NCBI GenBank assembly: GCA_039545275.1
Contig: BCHS01000002.1
Coordinates: forward strand, 1 to 64,000
DNA from: Pseudomicrostroma phylloplanum
Taxonomy: Eukaryota > Basidiomycota > Exobasidiomycetes > Microstromatales
DNA: 64,000 nt
Direction: 5' to 3'
Within the stretch, counting starts at the first letter, position 1. Every line of letters starts with the position of its first letter. This document shows positions 44,525 through 56,709 of the stretch, piece after piece. A program made the position numbers and the translations under genes. Under the pieces are notes generated by a model. It had not been told where the DNA came from, made no database searches, and saw nothing but the letters and a program-made list of their open reading frames with translations.

Positions 44525-46684
44525 TTACGCCTCCTCCTGCTGCAGCTTCTGTCCGACTCTTCTCTCCCAGAAAGCAGCTTTGTCTCCTTCGAGCTTCATA
44601 ATCTTTGACCCCGCAATGAGGAACTTCGCATACGTCATCCGGTAGTTCTTGATCCTTTCCATGCGGGCGTCCTGCCTGATACTCTTCCTAAGAGTGCTCA
44701 ACCAAGGCGGGAGGCCCTCGTCGAGTGAAGCCAAGCGGGAAATCTGAACATTGGTATCCGCTTGAAGTAGCAGGCGTTCCGACGATACCTCGGGAAGGTT
44801 CTCGATGAGCAGCGCCCGAGCTTGAGCTTCGAGATAGTTGGCGAGTCCAAGGACATGGCGGAGGCTTTCTGCCAATTCGCGTTCTTCGTCGGCTGCGCTC
44901 TCGTCCGTCTGTGGAGCATCCCCTTCTGCTGCCAATGTAGGCTGCATAAAGTCTTTCGGAGGATGCGCATGAGGACCGTTGTCGCTCCTCTGCCTCACTG
45001 TCCGGCTTCCCTCTTGATCGGTACTCCTTTGGCCAGGTGGCATGTACTGATCCGACTGCTGACTCGAGGTGCTCCCGGCTCTCTGGGGCTGGTCTTGCTG
45101 TCCCCCGTCACGATCCAGGAACCATTGGGAAGATACCTCTCCGTCCGCCCCTTGGTCCGACGTGCTGCGGCCACGACTTTCCTCTTCGCTTGCTGCCCGA
45201 GCTGAGAGCAGGTAGTTCTCGTGGCTCTCATAATACTCGTCGATGATGCGTTGGCGTTCCATACGCTTTTCCCTGGCTGTTAGAGCAAGGAGCTTACTGA
45301 GACGCTCCACAACGGCCTGGATCGTTGTCACGACAAAGTTTGTCATGATGGGCACAGCCATTAGCGCCCAGATGACGAAGACGGTCTTGCCGACGGGTGT
45401 TCCAGGGGAAAAGTCCCCGAACCCCATGGTCAGAAAGAATACATAGTTGAAGTAAAAGGCGTCGCCCATCGACCACCCTTCCATGTAGTGGAAGATGATA
45501 GCTCCTACCACCCAGAAGAGGACGAGGACACCGGCTGACCATAGAAGATCAAATAGCTGGGACATGGCGGCGTTGTGCGAGGCTCGGCGGTGGAGCCGGG
45601 CAATCTCGTGCTTGAGGATCTCTGAGCTCTCGTCGGCCTCGGTCAAGTCAACATGGCCTCGTGCAGCGAAGCGCTTCAGTGTCTTTTGGTCGTGATCTTG
45701 GTCCTGGCCTTTGCCCTTGGCCATGTGGTTGTGACCTTCCAGTTTGTGCTTGTAGCTATCCATGACGTCTCCCTCGTTGTCGTACCATTGCTTGCGGCGC
45801 TCTTCAACTCGAGCCCTCACCACATTGACGATTAGAGAGATCTGGTTTGAGATCAAGACAATGCCGGCAATCTCGAATGGGAAGAGGAGGACCTTTGTGG
45901 ACGCATGGGTTGGCGAAAAGTCACCAAATCCTATGGAAAGTAGAGCCACTACCGTAAAGTAGAGCCCGTCCAAGTAAGCCCAGCCTTCAATCTGTGAGAA
46001 GATCAGAGCCTGGAGAGCGATCAACGCAAAGAGCGTCAGCTCGCTGGTGATGAAAGCTCGACCTTGGAACCTGATTTCCTCGTCTGGGAGGTCGTTGTCG
46101 TGAAAGATTACGTGGAACAGAAGTAAAAGGGAGATGAAGCCGGCCAGGACCACCGAGAGTACTGCACACCAGAAGCCTTCATCGTAAGAGTAGCCAGTGG
46201 CATTGCGCGTAAGGGCGCCAAAGGTGATGAGATTGGCCATTGCCAGGACCGTCTTCAGAAGCCATCCTACAGTCGAGACGACGATGGCCAGACGCCATGC
46301 CTAGAGCGAGAGGCAAAGGAAAGTGATGAGCCGGCGCACACCACTTGCTCGGAATGGTAGATTCAGACTTACTCCTGGTAGGTGAACAGTAAACCTCAGG
46401 ACCAACAAGGCATTGGCGATGACGCTAGTCGCCAAGCCCACTGCGCTCAGGATGAGGCTCGCCTGTGGATCAGGTTGAGACACGCCGTTGAGAGAGTACC
46501 AGTGCTGGGTCAAGGCGGGGATGTCGTAGAGCGTGGATGCGGGGGCGATCAATGCTGCTGCGAGTGGGGCAAAGCGAGCAATGCTCGCTGTCAGCGAGTG
46601 CCAACGCTTTTGCAGGTGCTCCTTTGATAGGCCGTGGGAAGGGATCTGCTCTTCAGAAGCCCCTGGCGTTGAAGGGAGGGACAT
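44525..46684 (-). CDS. TOK1: Two-pore-domain potassium channel, TOK1 type
   Basis: Two exons (46684-46373, 46300-44525) give 695 aa. The layout is the fungal 8TM/2P one: early hydrophobic helices, then two pore loops. The selectivity filters are SIGFGD (about 226-231) and TMGFGD (about 395-400); both have Phe where many K+ channels have Tyr. Pore-lining helices follow each filter (TKVLLFPFEIAGIVLI; GKTVFVIWALMAVPIM). TOK channels are outward rectifiers at the plasma membrane that release K+ on depolarisation. The loop between pores is His/Lys/Glu-rich. The cytosolic tail of about 270 residues is Ser/Gln-rich, with a helical Leu/Glu region near the end. A 72-bp intron sits between TM segments; the start ATG follows an in-frame non-ATG extension. 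Confidence 0.92.
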
Positions 46685-47323
46685 CGAGTGTATACGACGT
46701 GGCACTGCGTGAAATGGCTAAGGAGTGTAGATTGCTCTGTGTTTGCTGATTCGGCTGTGTACCCCACAATCTCAGATTCGGCAAGATCGCCGATGTGGAG
46801 GCGGATGCGAGAGAAAACTCTATTTTTGGCCTGCGCCCCTTGCAGCCATCAGGACGAAAGTACTGTCTCAGCACCCGGCGGCACCCAGTCCTCCGAATCC
46901 ACCATACAAAAGACACAGCCAACGACTACCTCATGCGACACCTCGACTTGCGCAGTTGCAGCTACGTTAGTCGTGGCAGTCTCTCCCTCGCGCTTGTCAG
47001 ATCGAGCCACTCCGCCAACGAGGCCTCTCGCACACATGCAAGGACATGCTTTTGGGCGCCCTGAAGCCTGTCCACGTTCATGGCCATCCCGAAAAGGTCG
47101 AGCTGCTGGACTGCGGCTCTGCCCTCTGAATCAACGGCAGTCACTGCCTGCTTGCCCTACAATGCGTTGCAAGGTGGAAGCGCTCCCTCGCAGTCCATTG
47201 ATGGTCTTCTACCCGGCCAAAAGGAAAGGATCGTTGGGACTGGCGCGTGCTCTCCCAGTCTCAGTATTTTCATTCTGAGAACGACAACAAAGACCTTCGC
47301 AGCCGGCTGAGCTTCCAGATAGG
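46685..47323. other. Intergenic region between K+ channel and GT17 genes
   Basis: 639 bp holding the channel promoter and the 3' end of the GT17 gene; both are on minus. No supported gene. Open frames up to 196 codons on plus show no motif. Confidence 0.45.
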
Positions 47324-48655
47324 CTAGGAAGACCTTTCTGTCCTGATGCATCCCCCTGGTAACAAAAAGGCGAATCGCTGATGCTGCTCTATGACGGCTA
47401 CTGGCAGATGGGCTGCTGAAGAAGTCCTCGTCGCACCTTTCCACAACCGAATGAGCTCGTTCCAAGTGTAGGCCTCTGGGAGCATGTCGAAGATGTCTTG
47501 ACCGCTGCAAATCTTGTTCTGGATACGGGAAGTAGACAGCATCGCCTGCCAATTAACGCGGTCGTACAAACGATTAGCATGGGATGCTCCGCGCATTTTA
47601 ATGACAAATTCTTCCAAGGTGCGAAAGCAGAAGCTGTCGGCAGCAAGACCAAGCGACTGAGGGGACTGTCAGAGAACTCTCGCTCCGTGTCACATCCGGC
47701 GATTGCTGCTACGTACCTGCAATGCCAGCCAGCGTCGGCAATGGCAACGTCAGATGCTTTGCCATGGATGTACGAAAAGTTCTCTCCATAGGAGTGGACT
47801 TGAGCTCGCCAGGACCATGCACCAGTGACCCACTCGAAACTGTAGATGTAGTTCTGCATCTGCAAGTGAAGGGGCAGAGGCGCTGTACACGCTTTAAGCA
47901 GCTTCATGGTCGCCCGAGAGGGAATCTCATCAACATCGGCCATCAATATCAAAGAGTTCTCAGGAGGTTGCACTTCGTCGCGACTAAGGAGCATGAAGAA
48001 CAGAAGTAGAGCGACAGACGTCAGCAACATGAGTTTTCCTTGACGTCGTAGCCTCGTATGAAACTTACAGGAAAGCAGTCACACCCCCTCTTAATTCGTT
48101 TACTAATGTGAATAACCCATCACTCGCTGTCAATGCGCGGCCTTGGTAGAGATGATACCGAAGTCGCGACTCCCACTGGCTGAAGGCGCTCCGTCGATTC
48201 GCGAAGGTGAGATTCTGCGAGCAGTCTCGACGAGACATCGCCGTCAGCTTCAGTTATGCCAAACGATTGGATGCTCTACTCACTCGTTCCCGCCCCATCA
48301 GATCGTGGGTACTCTCTACCACCACGAAAATATCGACGACGTCGCTCAGCTCCTGCAAGCGGATCTCAAGCAGCTCAACCTCTGTGCTGAATAGCACCAC
48401 ATCAATGAGCAAAGGTCTTGGAGACCGTAACGTCCATCCGTGCCTCTGGCAAGCCTCTGCGGAATCCGCAGCCAGACTTTCCTCATGCAGACGAGGTAGA
48501 ATGTCTGTGGGACCATCCGGACGATCCCACAAAGGGCGTGTCGAGTAGCTGAGAGTATCTTGCAACCCTTGCCAGTGGTGTCGTGCCTCGAACAGTGTGA
48601 GAAGAAGGCAGAAGAGGGCAAACAGGAGCAGAGTCCTTCGATATCCACGCAGCAT
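47324..48655 (-). CDS. GT17 glycosyltransferase (beta-1,4-mannosyl-glycoprotein GlcNAc-transferase family)
   Basis: Four exons (48655-48284, 48214-48069, 47983-47717, 47633-47324) give 364 aa. A type II anchor (LLLFALFCLLLTLFEA, about 9-24) places it in the Golgi. The catalytic region shows GT17 hallmarks: RPLLIDVVLFSTEVELLEIRL, VVVESTHDLMG joined to NLTFANRRSAF, then SLILMADVDEIPSR with the DxD-like motif, LQMQNYIYSFEW, SWRAQVHSY, DAGWHC joined to SFCFRTLEEFVIKMRGASH, and ICSGQDIFDMLPEAYTW. Animal members add bisecting GlcNAc to N-glycans (MGAT3). Fungi lack that glycan type, so the substrate here is unknown. The conserved WHCSFCF block is rebuilt exactly across intron 3, which supports the model. 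Confidence 0.88.
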
Positions 48656-49238
48656 TGTATAATATGATGAGTCGAAGAGGGGTGGTTGGTTGGCAGCATT
48701 CCGCCGGCAAGGCAAGACAGACGAGTCAAGGTCTGTGTCGCACTCTGGCATTCCCACGATGACAGTCTCGGAGCCCCGTCAAGAGGTTTCCCCGCTTTTG
48801 CCAAGACCGGCGGTAAAGCACCTCGCGATTCGCCCATGCACGCGCTTAATCGAGGGTCGGACAGATCAGTGGAGCGGCAATGCTTGGCGAAGCATCACGG
48901 TGCACTACGTGACTCTTCTCTACTGCTGAGCGTGAGCCTTCGCGCTGATGCTATGCACTAAATCACAGTCGCGGATAGTCGACTCGGGGGGACTCCGCTC
49001 ACCCGAAGATACACAGTGAAGGTACAATCTTCCTTCAGACTGACCGTTGCTAGCCCTTCGAGAAGCCGCGCGAGCGTAAAACCTTCGCCCTGATATAGCA
49101 GCATTCATGTGCGCAACCGCAAAATCGAACGAAAGAGGGAAAAATCGCGGGTAGCGCTTGTGTGCCCGAGGCTCCCCTCTGCATCCTCGTTCTGTTGTCC
49201 CTCGGAACTACTGCACCCCTTCCTCTTCTCGACGAATC
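48656..49238. other. Intergenic region between GT17 and MED5 genes
   Basis: 583 bp with the GT17 promoter and the MED5 3' end. Nothing further recognised. Confidence 0.5.
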
Positions 49239-52200
49239 TCAAGGTACAATTACCACCTCCCAGACCGTCTGCACCACATCCTCCACGATTCTCTGAGCTG
49301 TGCATCGCGTCTCCTCCGCGGGTAAGGCAGTAGAGCTCGAGTTCTTGCCCAGTGCCCCCTCTGCAGCAGGCCCGCTACCACTACCACTACTACCGCCAGT
49401 GGTCGAAGAGGCGAGCGCGCTAGGCAGCAGCTGCAGTACGTTTCGGACGGACCAGACGGCCGCACGCTGGTTCTTCTCAATGCCCCCTTGCTTGCCAGTC
49501 TTGCCAGTCTTGCTAGTGTCCTTAGTGTGGACTCCGCCGAGCACGGCTGGTGTAATGGATGGGTCGAGGCTGATAGTGCGCAGCAGGGCCAGGGCGCAAA
49601 GCCGCGCTATGGCGGCGAAGCGCGATGACGAGCCCTGGTCCCCCGCACCAGCATCGCGATCCTTGTCCTTGTCCTCGTCCCCGAAGAGATCCTCATCCCC
49701 ATCTCCATCACCGCCCCCACTCGCATCGCCTTCCTCATCGCCCTCCTCCAGCCGTCTCTTCTTGCCCACACTCCCAGCCTGACTCTCGCCCGTGAGCGAG
49801 CCGGCCATCATACCAGGCGCATGGGCAAGTACTCTGAGCACCTGCGCAAGCACCAGTGCTCGTGGCTGGACCCAGTCTGCGCTTTGACCAGTGGGAGAGA
49901 GTGCAAGGAGGTCGAGGGCGAGGAGCACGCCGCCGAGGGCTTGTGCGTCTACTGCTTCATGGGCCTCTTCCCCATGAGAGAAGGACAAGTCGGAAGAGTG
50001 CGCGAGGAAGTGCACTACGAGAAGCGCGGCGGCAGTGCTCGCTACGTAAGTCGCGCTTTCGTCTTGGTGTGCCCTGCCGTGGGCAAGCGTGCTTTGTGAT
50101 GTGTGCTGGGAGATCTTGACCAGGAGTGGTTGAAGAGCTGTACGGAGCGCGCTGCTGCTCTGAGGGAGATTGACCTGAAGAGACTCGGGCTCGCCATTGA
50201 ATGCGGGTATGGGCGCTCCTTCGACTGTAGCTATTACGAGGGTAGTCAGCTCGGGAACACCTGGGGACAGGAAAAAGAAGGATCAGCGATTGATCCTCGG
50301 CATCTTCGTACTCTTGTGACTCCTATCAGGTACTCACGAAGTCCCTTCCCTTCCTCCCGCTTGAACCTCGTTCGCAAGGCATCCAGCGTCGACGTATCCA
50401 TCAGAGCCTGCCCACCTCCTGCAGCTCCCCCGAAACTCTGCAGTCTTTCAAAGTGCGGCCTGACCAGCTCTAGCACCAGGGCCGGGCAGTTCTCGTCCAA
50501 GAGGAACATGCTCAGCAACGTCACCAGGAGGCTCGAGCGACTTGGCGTCCCTGTGCCCGCACCCTGCGATCCCGACCTGGCCTGGTGCACACCTCCTATC
50601 CTCTCCAGGTCGCGCATGAGCCATACTAGCCCGCTGGGAAGAGTATAGCTCAGCAGGTCCTGCAGGAAGAAGCTGCAGCCCCCCTTGAGCATCTCGACGT
50701 CGATGACTCCTTGTTCTGCGGCGAGGACCGACTGGTGAAGAAGTGTAGGGGCGAGCTTGATCAGGATGCGCGGGGGAGAGTCGCGGATGATCTCGTCGCC
50801 GATGCCGTCCGAGTCGAAGAGCTCGGAGATCCAGCGGGACATGAGTGGAGATTCTTCCTCGGTAAGATCTTGCAGCGAACATGCTTGAGCGGCGGTTGGA
50901 GCAATGGAGGCGTTGAACTCTCTGCCCTGTGCATCGTGGTTGTAGCCACTTTCTTCACTCTGTGAGGAGAGCTGAGCTAGCCACTGGATGAAGAGGACCA
51001 CCCTGCTCAGCATTCCCGACTCATCGTCACCCCCGACTCCAGGGCCGCAGAGATTGTCGATGACCTCTTCGTCAGTGAGTATGCATCTGAGGTGAGCTGC
51101 CAGCTCGCTGGCGGTCGTGAAGAGGAGCATTATATGCAGTGCTGCTGGCTGCTCGAGCAAAGCCAGAACAACAAGCGAGAGGGCGTCGAGAGAGGAAGTT
51201 GCAAGCGTCGTGGACGTCTTGAAGCACTCGATGAGCGCGGCTCCTGCGTCCTTGGCACAGACAGGCTCTTCGATCATTCGGCGGAAGAAATCCGAAGCGA
51301 TACCCGCATCGGTGAGGTAGTCGCCTGCGATGAGTGTCTGTCAGGCAGCGGAAAATATGCAACTGGCTGAGTCAATTTCTTCCTACCAATTCGTCCATCA
51401 CTTACCCAGCCACTCACCGGAACATCAGCGCCCCTCCCCTCGCTTTGCTCATGGAGCTGCAGCATCAACCGTTCACCATGTTGACTGCTTAGACCAAGGA
51501 TGAGTGCATTGGCCTGCGAATCATCAATAAGCTGCAGATCGTGAAAAGTAGACACCAGCTCCGTCTTGACAGCTTCTTGCGAGTCCATTGGCGATGTGGC
51601 TACTTCTCCCGTTGTTGCAGGCGACATCGATGCGAAGACGACTGTCAGGACGTCTGTGAGGACATGGCCACGTTCCTCGGCGGGGATGTGTGCGTCGACG
51701 GTGTATGAGATGAGCAGAGGGATCTAAGGGCGCGCCAAGGAAGACCTGTCAGCGCCCGATCTTGCTGGGCCAGATACAGAACAAGCTCGTCCTACTCACC
51801 TCAGCCAAAAGGACGCTCCTCCTAATCTGCTTCTCAGCCTCGGCAGAAGTCGCAAGACTCTTGCTCACAGTGACAAGTAGGTCTGTGCAGAAGGCGCCGT
51901 ACCTTTCGCTCTCGCTCTTGCTCGTACCGTCCGCATCGGCGAGATGTGCGGCGAGAAAGAGGGAGAAGAGCTTTTCCTTCTGATGCCAGGCTAAGGAGTG
52001 AGAGCTCTGCGAAGAAGGAGGAAGAGAGGCGAGGATGGCAGGGAGATGGAAGGAGGTTGAGAGACTGTTGCAGATGCTCCTGCCGACACCAACGCCGTTG
52101 TACTTACCAAAGCGTGCAGAAGCACATCTCTCTCCGCCTGTCTCTGCCTCCCTATCTTCGAAGCTCCTATGAGCGTCCCGTTAGCTTGCCCAAGCTGAAG

Positions 52201-53274
52201 AGGATGCACCACGTTCCTGTGTACACCCTTCACCTCCAGTCCAGCAATAGCACCACCAGTAGCAGAAGAAGTGGAGCCCTTCTGCGCATCATTCCCACCG
52301 ATGCTCCGGAGTACCTGCCGTAGATGCCGCAGGACTACCGCGGTCTCCCCTCCGACCTTCTGCCAGTCCTCACACAAGGCGAGGAGCGCTTCCTGTAGAG
52401 AATGCGACTCTGAGGCCGATGCTTGCGTAGCGCCAGCCATCACAGCGAAGAGCCCGTCCCATCTACTCCGTCCTGACTGCTCCGAATTCCAGGCGAGGAG
52501 AGCCGAGCGGATCTGTCCCAAGTGGGGCGCAAGGACGGCTACGAGCTCTTTGACGGCCGCGGGTGTGCCTGTTTCTGCCTCTGTTGGATCCAGAGAAGCG
52601 GATTTGTCTTGATTCTTGCGTCTTTGGTACGAGGCGGCGAGCGCCACGAGGAGATGAGTGCTGCTTGTTCCTCCTCGCGCCTGTAGTGAGGACAAAGACT
52701 CTGCCGCAATACTGCCGCCGCTCTCTAAGAGATCCGTAAGCGTATCAAGGGCAAGAGCAGCCAGATCACTCTGCGTCGGTGGAAAGACAGCGCTGACGAG
52801 ACAGTCCGTGAGCGCGAGTCTTATGACGTCTTCCCTGGCTTGAGCATCAGCAGCATCGCTACTGCTGCCGCTGCTGCTGCTAATGTCGCGAATGCTCTCC
52901 TCCAGCCGGTCCTCCACCCACTTCTGGACGTCCGCCACGCTCGAGCCTCGTCTCTGTCCATCTGTTTCCATGTCCTCATCTTCGTGAGCAGCAGCAGCAG
53001 CCGCCCCCCTCCAAATCAGCCCTAAGGCGCTAGGCATCACCCGCTCACGAAGCTCAAGCAGCACCTGTCGAGACCCAGACCCGGACCCGGACCCAGACTC
53101 GTGAGAAAGAGCGGACACGAACCCGATGGAAGGATCAGATCCTAGCTCGCCGGAGGGATCGGACCCGGGCTCGAGGGAAGGAGCGGTGGGGTTGGGGTTG
53201 GGGTTGGGGTTAGGGCGAGGAGACCTTGAGGGGCCTGCTTGGGCATTGTCGTCCATTTCGTGATCGTCGTCCAT
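49239..53274 (-). CDS. MED5: Mediator complex subunit 5 (MED5/NUT1) homologue
   Basis: Five exons (53274-52108, 52006-51800, 51723-51418, 51337-50338, 50260-49239) give 1233 aa, all in phase. The N-terminus is acidic and Pro/Asn-rich. The middle is almost entirely helical Leu/Ala-rich sequence. The best landmark is ELFDSDGIGDEIIRDSPPRILIKLAPTLLHQSV, then GVIDVEMLKGGCSFFLQDLLSYTLPSGLVWLMRDLE. This resembles the conserved APT...QS...L..FLLP..V..L.WL core of Med5 in the Mediator tail, which relays activators to RNA polymerase II. An acidic insert with KKRRLEEG (a likely nuclear signal) and a poly-Gly/Asp loop lies near residue 1080. Exon 4 starts at the upstream of two possible acceptors (51337), because the nearer AG breaks the frame. 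Family assignment is from memory of motif shape. Confidence 0.7.
53188..53211. repeat. Four GGGGTT hexamers in MED5 exon 1
   Basis: Four perfect GGGGTT units read on the minus strand as AACCCC and encode alternating Asn-Pro. It looks telomere-like but is in frame in a coding exon. Confidence 0.85.
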
Positions 53275-53661
53275 TCTGTCGTCTTCGTCGAGGAGAGGAG
53301 GGTGTAGAAACTGTTCAAGTAGGGGTGAGAGAAGAGGAGAGGAGGGAGAGATAGGATATGGCAAGGAAGCAAAAGAGGGAGGCAAGAAGAAGTGCAACCC
53401 TGTCTCACCTTGTCTCGCACGCACGCATGCACGCCTGATCAGTGCACGACGGACGCCTCTTCCTTCCGATCCGAGTCGAGGCGAGGCCCAGGTTCCGCTC
53501 CTGCCAGTCACCACACGCTGCTGCTGTTTCTCATGCTCGAGAGATTTGTACGGAGAGTCAGAGAGTATGGTATTGCGTAGCCTCGGGTCCCTTCCATTAC
53601 GACACAATCGTCTCTATTTTCGCTGCGCTACGCTGCTTTGCCTGTGCACAGCCCCAAGCCT
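53275..53661. other. Intergenic region between MED5 and SAC1 genes
   Basis: 387 bp with the MED5 promoter and SAC1 3' end. The MED5 frame stays open upstream of the chosen ATG to about 53607, but the extra sequence (Leu/Pro/Ser-rich) looks untranslated. No other feature. Confidence 0.5.
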
Positions 53662-55828
53662 CTATTGCGGCACCTTTCCCAGATCTCCACCAACCTGCCT
53701 GCCACCTTTTCTGTTCCCACCCCACTTCTGTCCAGGTCCCCTCCCATAACGTCCCGAACTCCATCCTTTTCCATTGTACTTGATCAACTCATCGTACCTA
53801 TCCCTGTGCAGAGAGGGGTAGGCTACGAACTCGACTCCTTGGTCGAGGATGAAGCGGAGGGAAAAGGTGAGGATGGTGAACCAGATGGCGAGGTAGGTTG
53901 TGAGGGAGAGGTAGTGGTGCTCGTCGCCGTGGTGTGGGAGGATGAGGCCGGCGAGGACCATGGCAAAGGAGAAGGCAAGGATGTACGGCATAGCCCTCAG
54001 CGTCAGGGACCGCCTGGTTCCCGCTACGCCCTTTTCAGGCTTCCAGCTGCCGGTAAAGAGATCGTAGGCGTCTTGGCGAGGACCGTCGAAGAAGTTGTTC
54101 TTGACGTAGCGAGTGACCGAGTTGACGCCGTCTTGGATGGCACCTTCAGTAGAGCGCTTGCCCGTTCGGGTAAAGTCGGTCTTGAGGGCGCCTGTACCCG
54201 AGTAGGCTCGCGACACTCCATCGGCGTGGTCAGCCCAGACTGTGAGTGGCAGAAGCGCGGCAGAGAGGTCAGCACTGGTCGTACATTTTTGCAGCCGTCG
54301 TCCTGTCGGAGGCTGCTGTACTCACCATTCCTGAACAAGTACATGAACTTCTCGCTCTTCTCGATCCACTCGTCCGCGCCCAGTACACCCGCCTTCCTCA
54401 GCTGATACGTCAGGACCCACCGACCCAGTGTGCCCTGGACGACATTGGTCCGGTCGAGACAGTCCATGCAGTTTGTGCGAACGGCATGGCTCTGCTCCTT
54501 GACGATGCTGCCTCCTTTGCTTCCCTCATCGTACTCGAACCAGTCATCGCCCTTCAATCCCATCTTCTGCAATCTCTCCACCAGATCCCACACCTTTTCA
54601 AACTTCATACCCTTGCACTCGTGGTGGAAGTCGTAGTAGATGTAGTGCACCCGGTCATTCTGGAGAGCATCGACTGCCCTCTCGTAGGCCTCCTTGACGG
54701 GCTTCTCGTAGCCAGACTGGTTGACTAGATTCACCAGGTAGTTGTCCCCATAGAGGTCGACCTGGTTGCGGAAATGCCTGGCAGTGGCATCCTTGGTCTC
54801 CTCCTTCTCCATGACTACCAGATCGGGCTTGTAGCGCAAGTTGTTCACCTCGGCCCAGTGCACCGGCACACTACCTCGAGTCTGGACGTAGCTGAATTTG
54901 ACCTTGCCCTGGATGTGGCCCTTGGAGGCGCCGCCGTCCGAAGAAGGAGGGTCGAGGATGACAAACTGCTCCGTCTCGTTGAAATTGCTCACGTTGCCCT
55001 CCTCGTCGACACCTCGTGAGAAGTATCGAGTTCCGGCTCGGTGGCGGGACCGTCTGGCGATGAGGCCGAAGAGGAAGTCATGGCCATTGACAGTGGCCGT
55101 CTTGACGGAAAGGAAGCCAAACACGCAGGGGAGGATGAAGCGCGAGAGGTCTGGTCCACCGGCAGTGCTAGTGGCCTCGATGAGTGGCTCGCTGAGGTAG
55201 TGGTTCCAGAAAAACCTCTCGTCCGCCCGCTTCCAGGCCGGTAGCGCCTTATCGCCTGCCTGCTTGGTCACTCTAGCCTGCCGCTGCAGGGAGCTGGTGA
55301 GGTCCCAGCCGTACGAGAAGTAGAAGGGTGCAGAGTAGAGGTGGGACTTGAGCAGACCAAGCAGGGTCCGGTCGATTGGGTGGTGTCGATCGGCCTTTGA
55401 TGAGAGAGGGAAGACTCTGAAGTCGGTGGCCATGTATACTGGGGAGTCTAGGAGCGTGGTGACATGGGAGCGCGAAGTGATGACTACAAGGAAGGACGTG
55501 GTGTGCAGAGGGATCACGCCGAGAATACCTGGAGGTGAGGAAGAGGAAGGTGTGAGACGTCAGCATGTAGAGCTGGACTCGCCAGGATGCATCGCCACAA
55601 TCGCTACCCACCAAGCACATCCACAGTCTTCTCCTTTCTGCCGCTATCCTCGGGCATGGTCCCGCTGGTGGAGAAGACCCTCTGCCCATCTTCAGCGTTA
55701 CGGTGAATGGTGAGATACTCCTTTGCCTTTGCTCCACTTCCGCCCATGGTGGGCTCAAAGGTGTAAGCATCGGGGGATGTGTGCATCCGATATGCCTCCC
55801 ATAGCGAAAGTGTCTCGTTGATGGGCAT
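53662..55828 (-). CDS. SAC1: Phosphoinositide phosphatase SAC1
   Basis: Three exons (55828-55612, 55528-54326, 54239-53662) give 665 aa. It removes phosphate from PI4P at the ER and Golgi. The Sac domain runs to about residue 460 and contains FFWNHYLSEPLIE, the RTNCMDCLDRTNVVQ active site with the C-X5-R-T signature, and YYDFHHECKGMKFEKV. The C-terminus has the two hydrophobic segments expected for ER membrane anchoring (MPYILAFSFAMVLAGLIL and LTTYLAIWFTILTFSLRFIL), and then a Gly/Arg/Lys-rich tail. Exon 3 starts with VWADHADGVSRAYSGTGALKTDFTRTG, also diagnostic. It shares a 324-bp divergent promoter with the RRM protein gene. Confidence 0.95.
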
Positions 55829-56152
55829 CGTAGATGGGAAGGGGGTTGGTGGTGGTGATGGTGATGGTGGTGATGGGAGGAAGGTGTGGTGCCGCCATCC
55901 ATGGCCCAATGAGGCTCTCCCCTGCAGCTCCACCTCGCAACTCTCCGCTTCCCCGCCTGGTGTGGCGTGTGTGAAACCTCGGAAGCGCGCAAGGCGAGGA
56001 AGCAACCATGGAAGGCCCCGACTCGCTCTTTCCGCATCACCTTTGACTGCAACTCGCACTCCACCAACACCATCACCTACCAATACTACGAACGACAGAC
56101 AGACCGACAGACAGACAGTAGAGACTGGGCTACTACAGCCACAGCCACAGTC
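55829..56152. promoter_or_regulatory. Divergent promoter of SAC1 and RRM protein genes
   Basis: 324 bp between start codons. A GGTGGTGATGGT-type trinucleotide stretch lies at about 55846-55875, and an ACAGACAGACCG run (about 56093-56120) precedes the RRM gene. Both are probably leader sequence. Confidence 0.5.
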
Positions 56153-56709
56153 ATGTCCGACCCCACGCGCTCCAACCGCACAATCTACATCGGCGGTCTC
56201 CCGCAGTCCATCACAGAAGACACCCTCGTCTCTACTTTTTCCACCTTTGGGGATATCGTCGATGTCCAACTCCCCCGTCACGGCGCCGGCGGCGGTGGCG
56301 GTGGTGCAGCTGGCGAGAGACAAGTGGGTGCTCAGTCTATGCTTGAAGCACCAGGAGGAGGAGGAGGAGGAGGAGGACAACACAGAGGGTTTGGGTTTCT
56401 GGTCTTCTCGACGGACCAGGAGGCGCAGGACGCGATTGACAATATGCATCTCAACGAGCTAGGCGGGGTAAGTAAGGCAGTGCACCCTAACAGACGTCAC
56501 TCTACTCGGCATACTTACACCCCTCTCCCTCCTCTCCCTGTCATCCCCAGCGCATCCTAAACGTCAACCAGGCCAAACCGCTCAAGACGGCCGCCTCGGG
56601 GGGCAACAAGCCAGTGTGGGAGGACGAGGAGTGGATCAAAAAGTACGCCAAACCCATTGGGGGAGGGGTGGAGGATGAGCCGCTGCAGGAGGGAGAGGGA
56701 GAGCAATAG
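56153..56709 (+). CDS. RRM protein resembling the N-terminal half of CYP33/PPIE, without cyclophilin domain
   Basis: Two exons (56153-56467, 56551-56709) give 157 aa. One RRM: RNP2 is IYIGGL, RNP1 is HRGFGFLVF, and the helix AQDAIDNMHLNELGG leads to RILNVNQAKP. The segment PVWEDEEWIKKY after the RRM matches the PVWSDDDWLKK linker of PPIE/CYP33, a spliceosome-linked cyclophilin. Here the protein stops soon after, so no isomerase domain is present. An unusual insert of about 35 residues, rich in Gly, sits in the loop between beta2 and beta3. A nuclear RNA-binding role is likely; separate cyclophilin genes may supply the missing part. The last intron acceptor is CCCCAG. Confidence 0.82.

Noticed and set aside
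53188..53211. Telomere-like GGGGTT repeat
   Set aside because: Only four units, in frame in MED5 exon 1, and encoding Asn-Pro repeats. Not an interstitial telomere.
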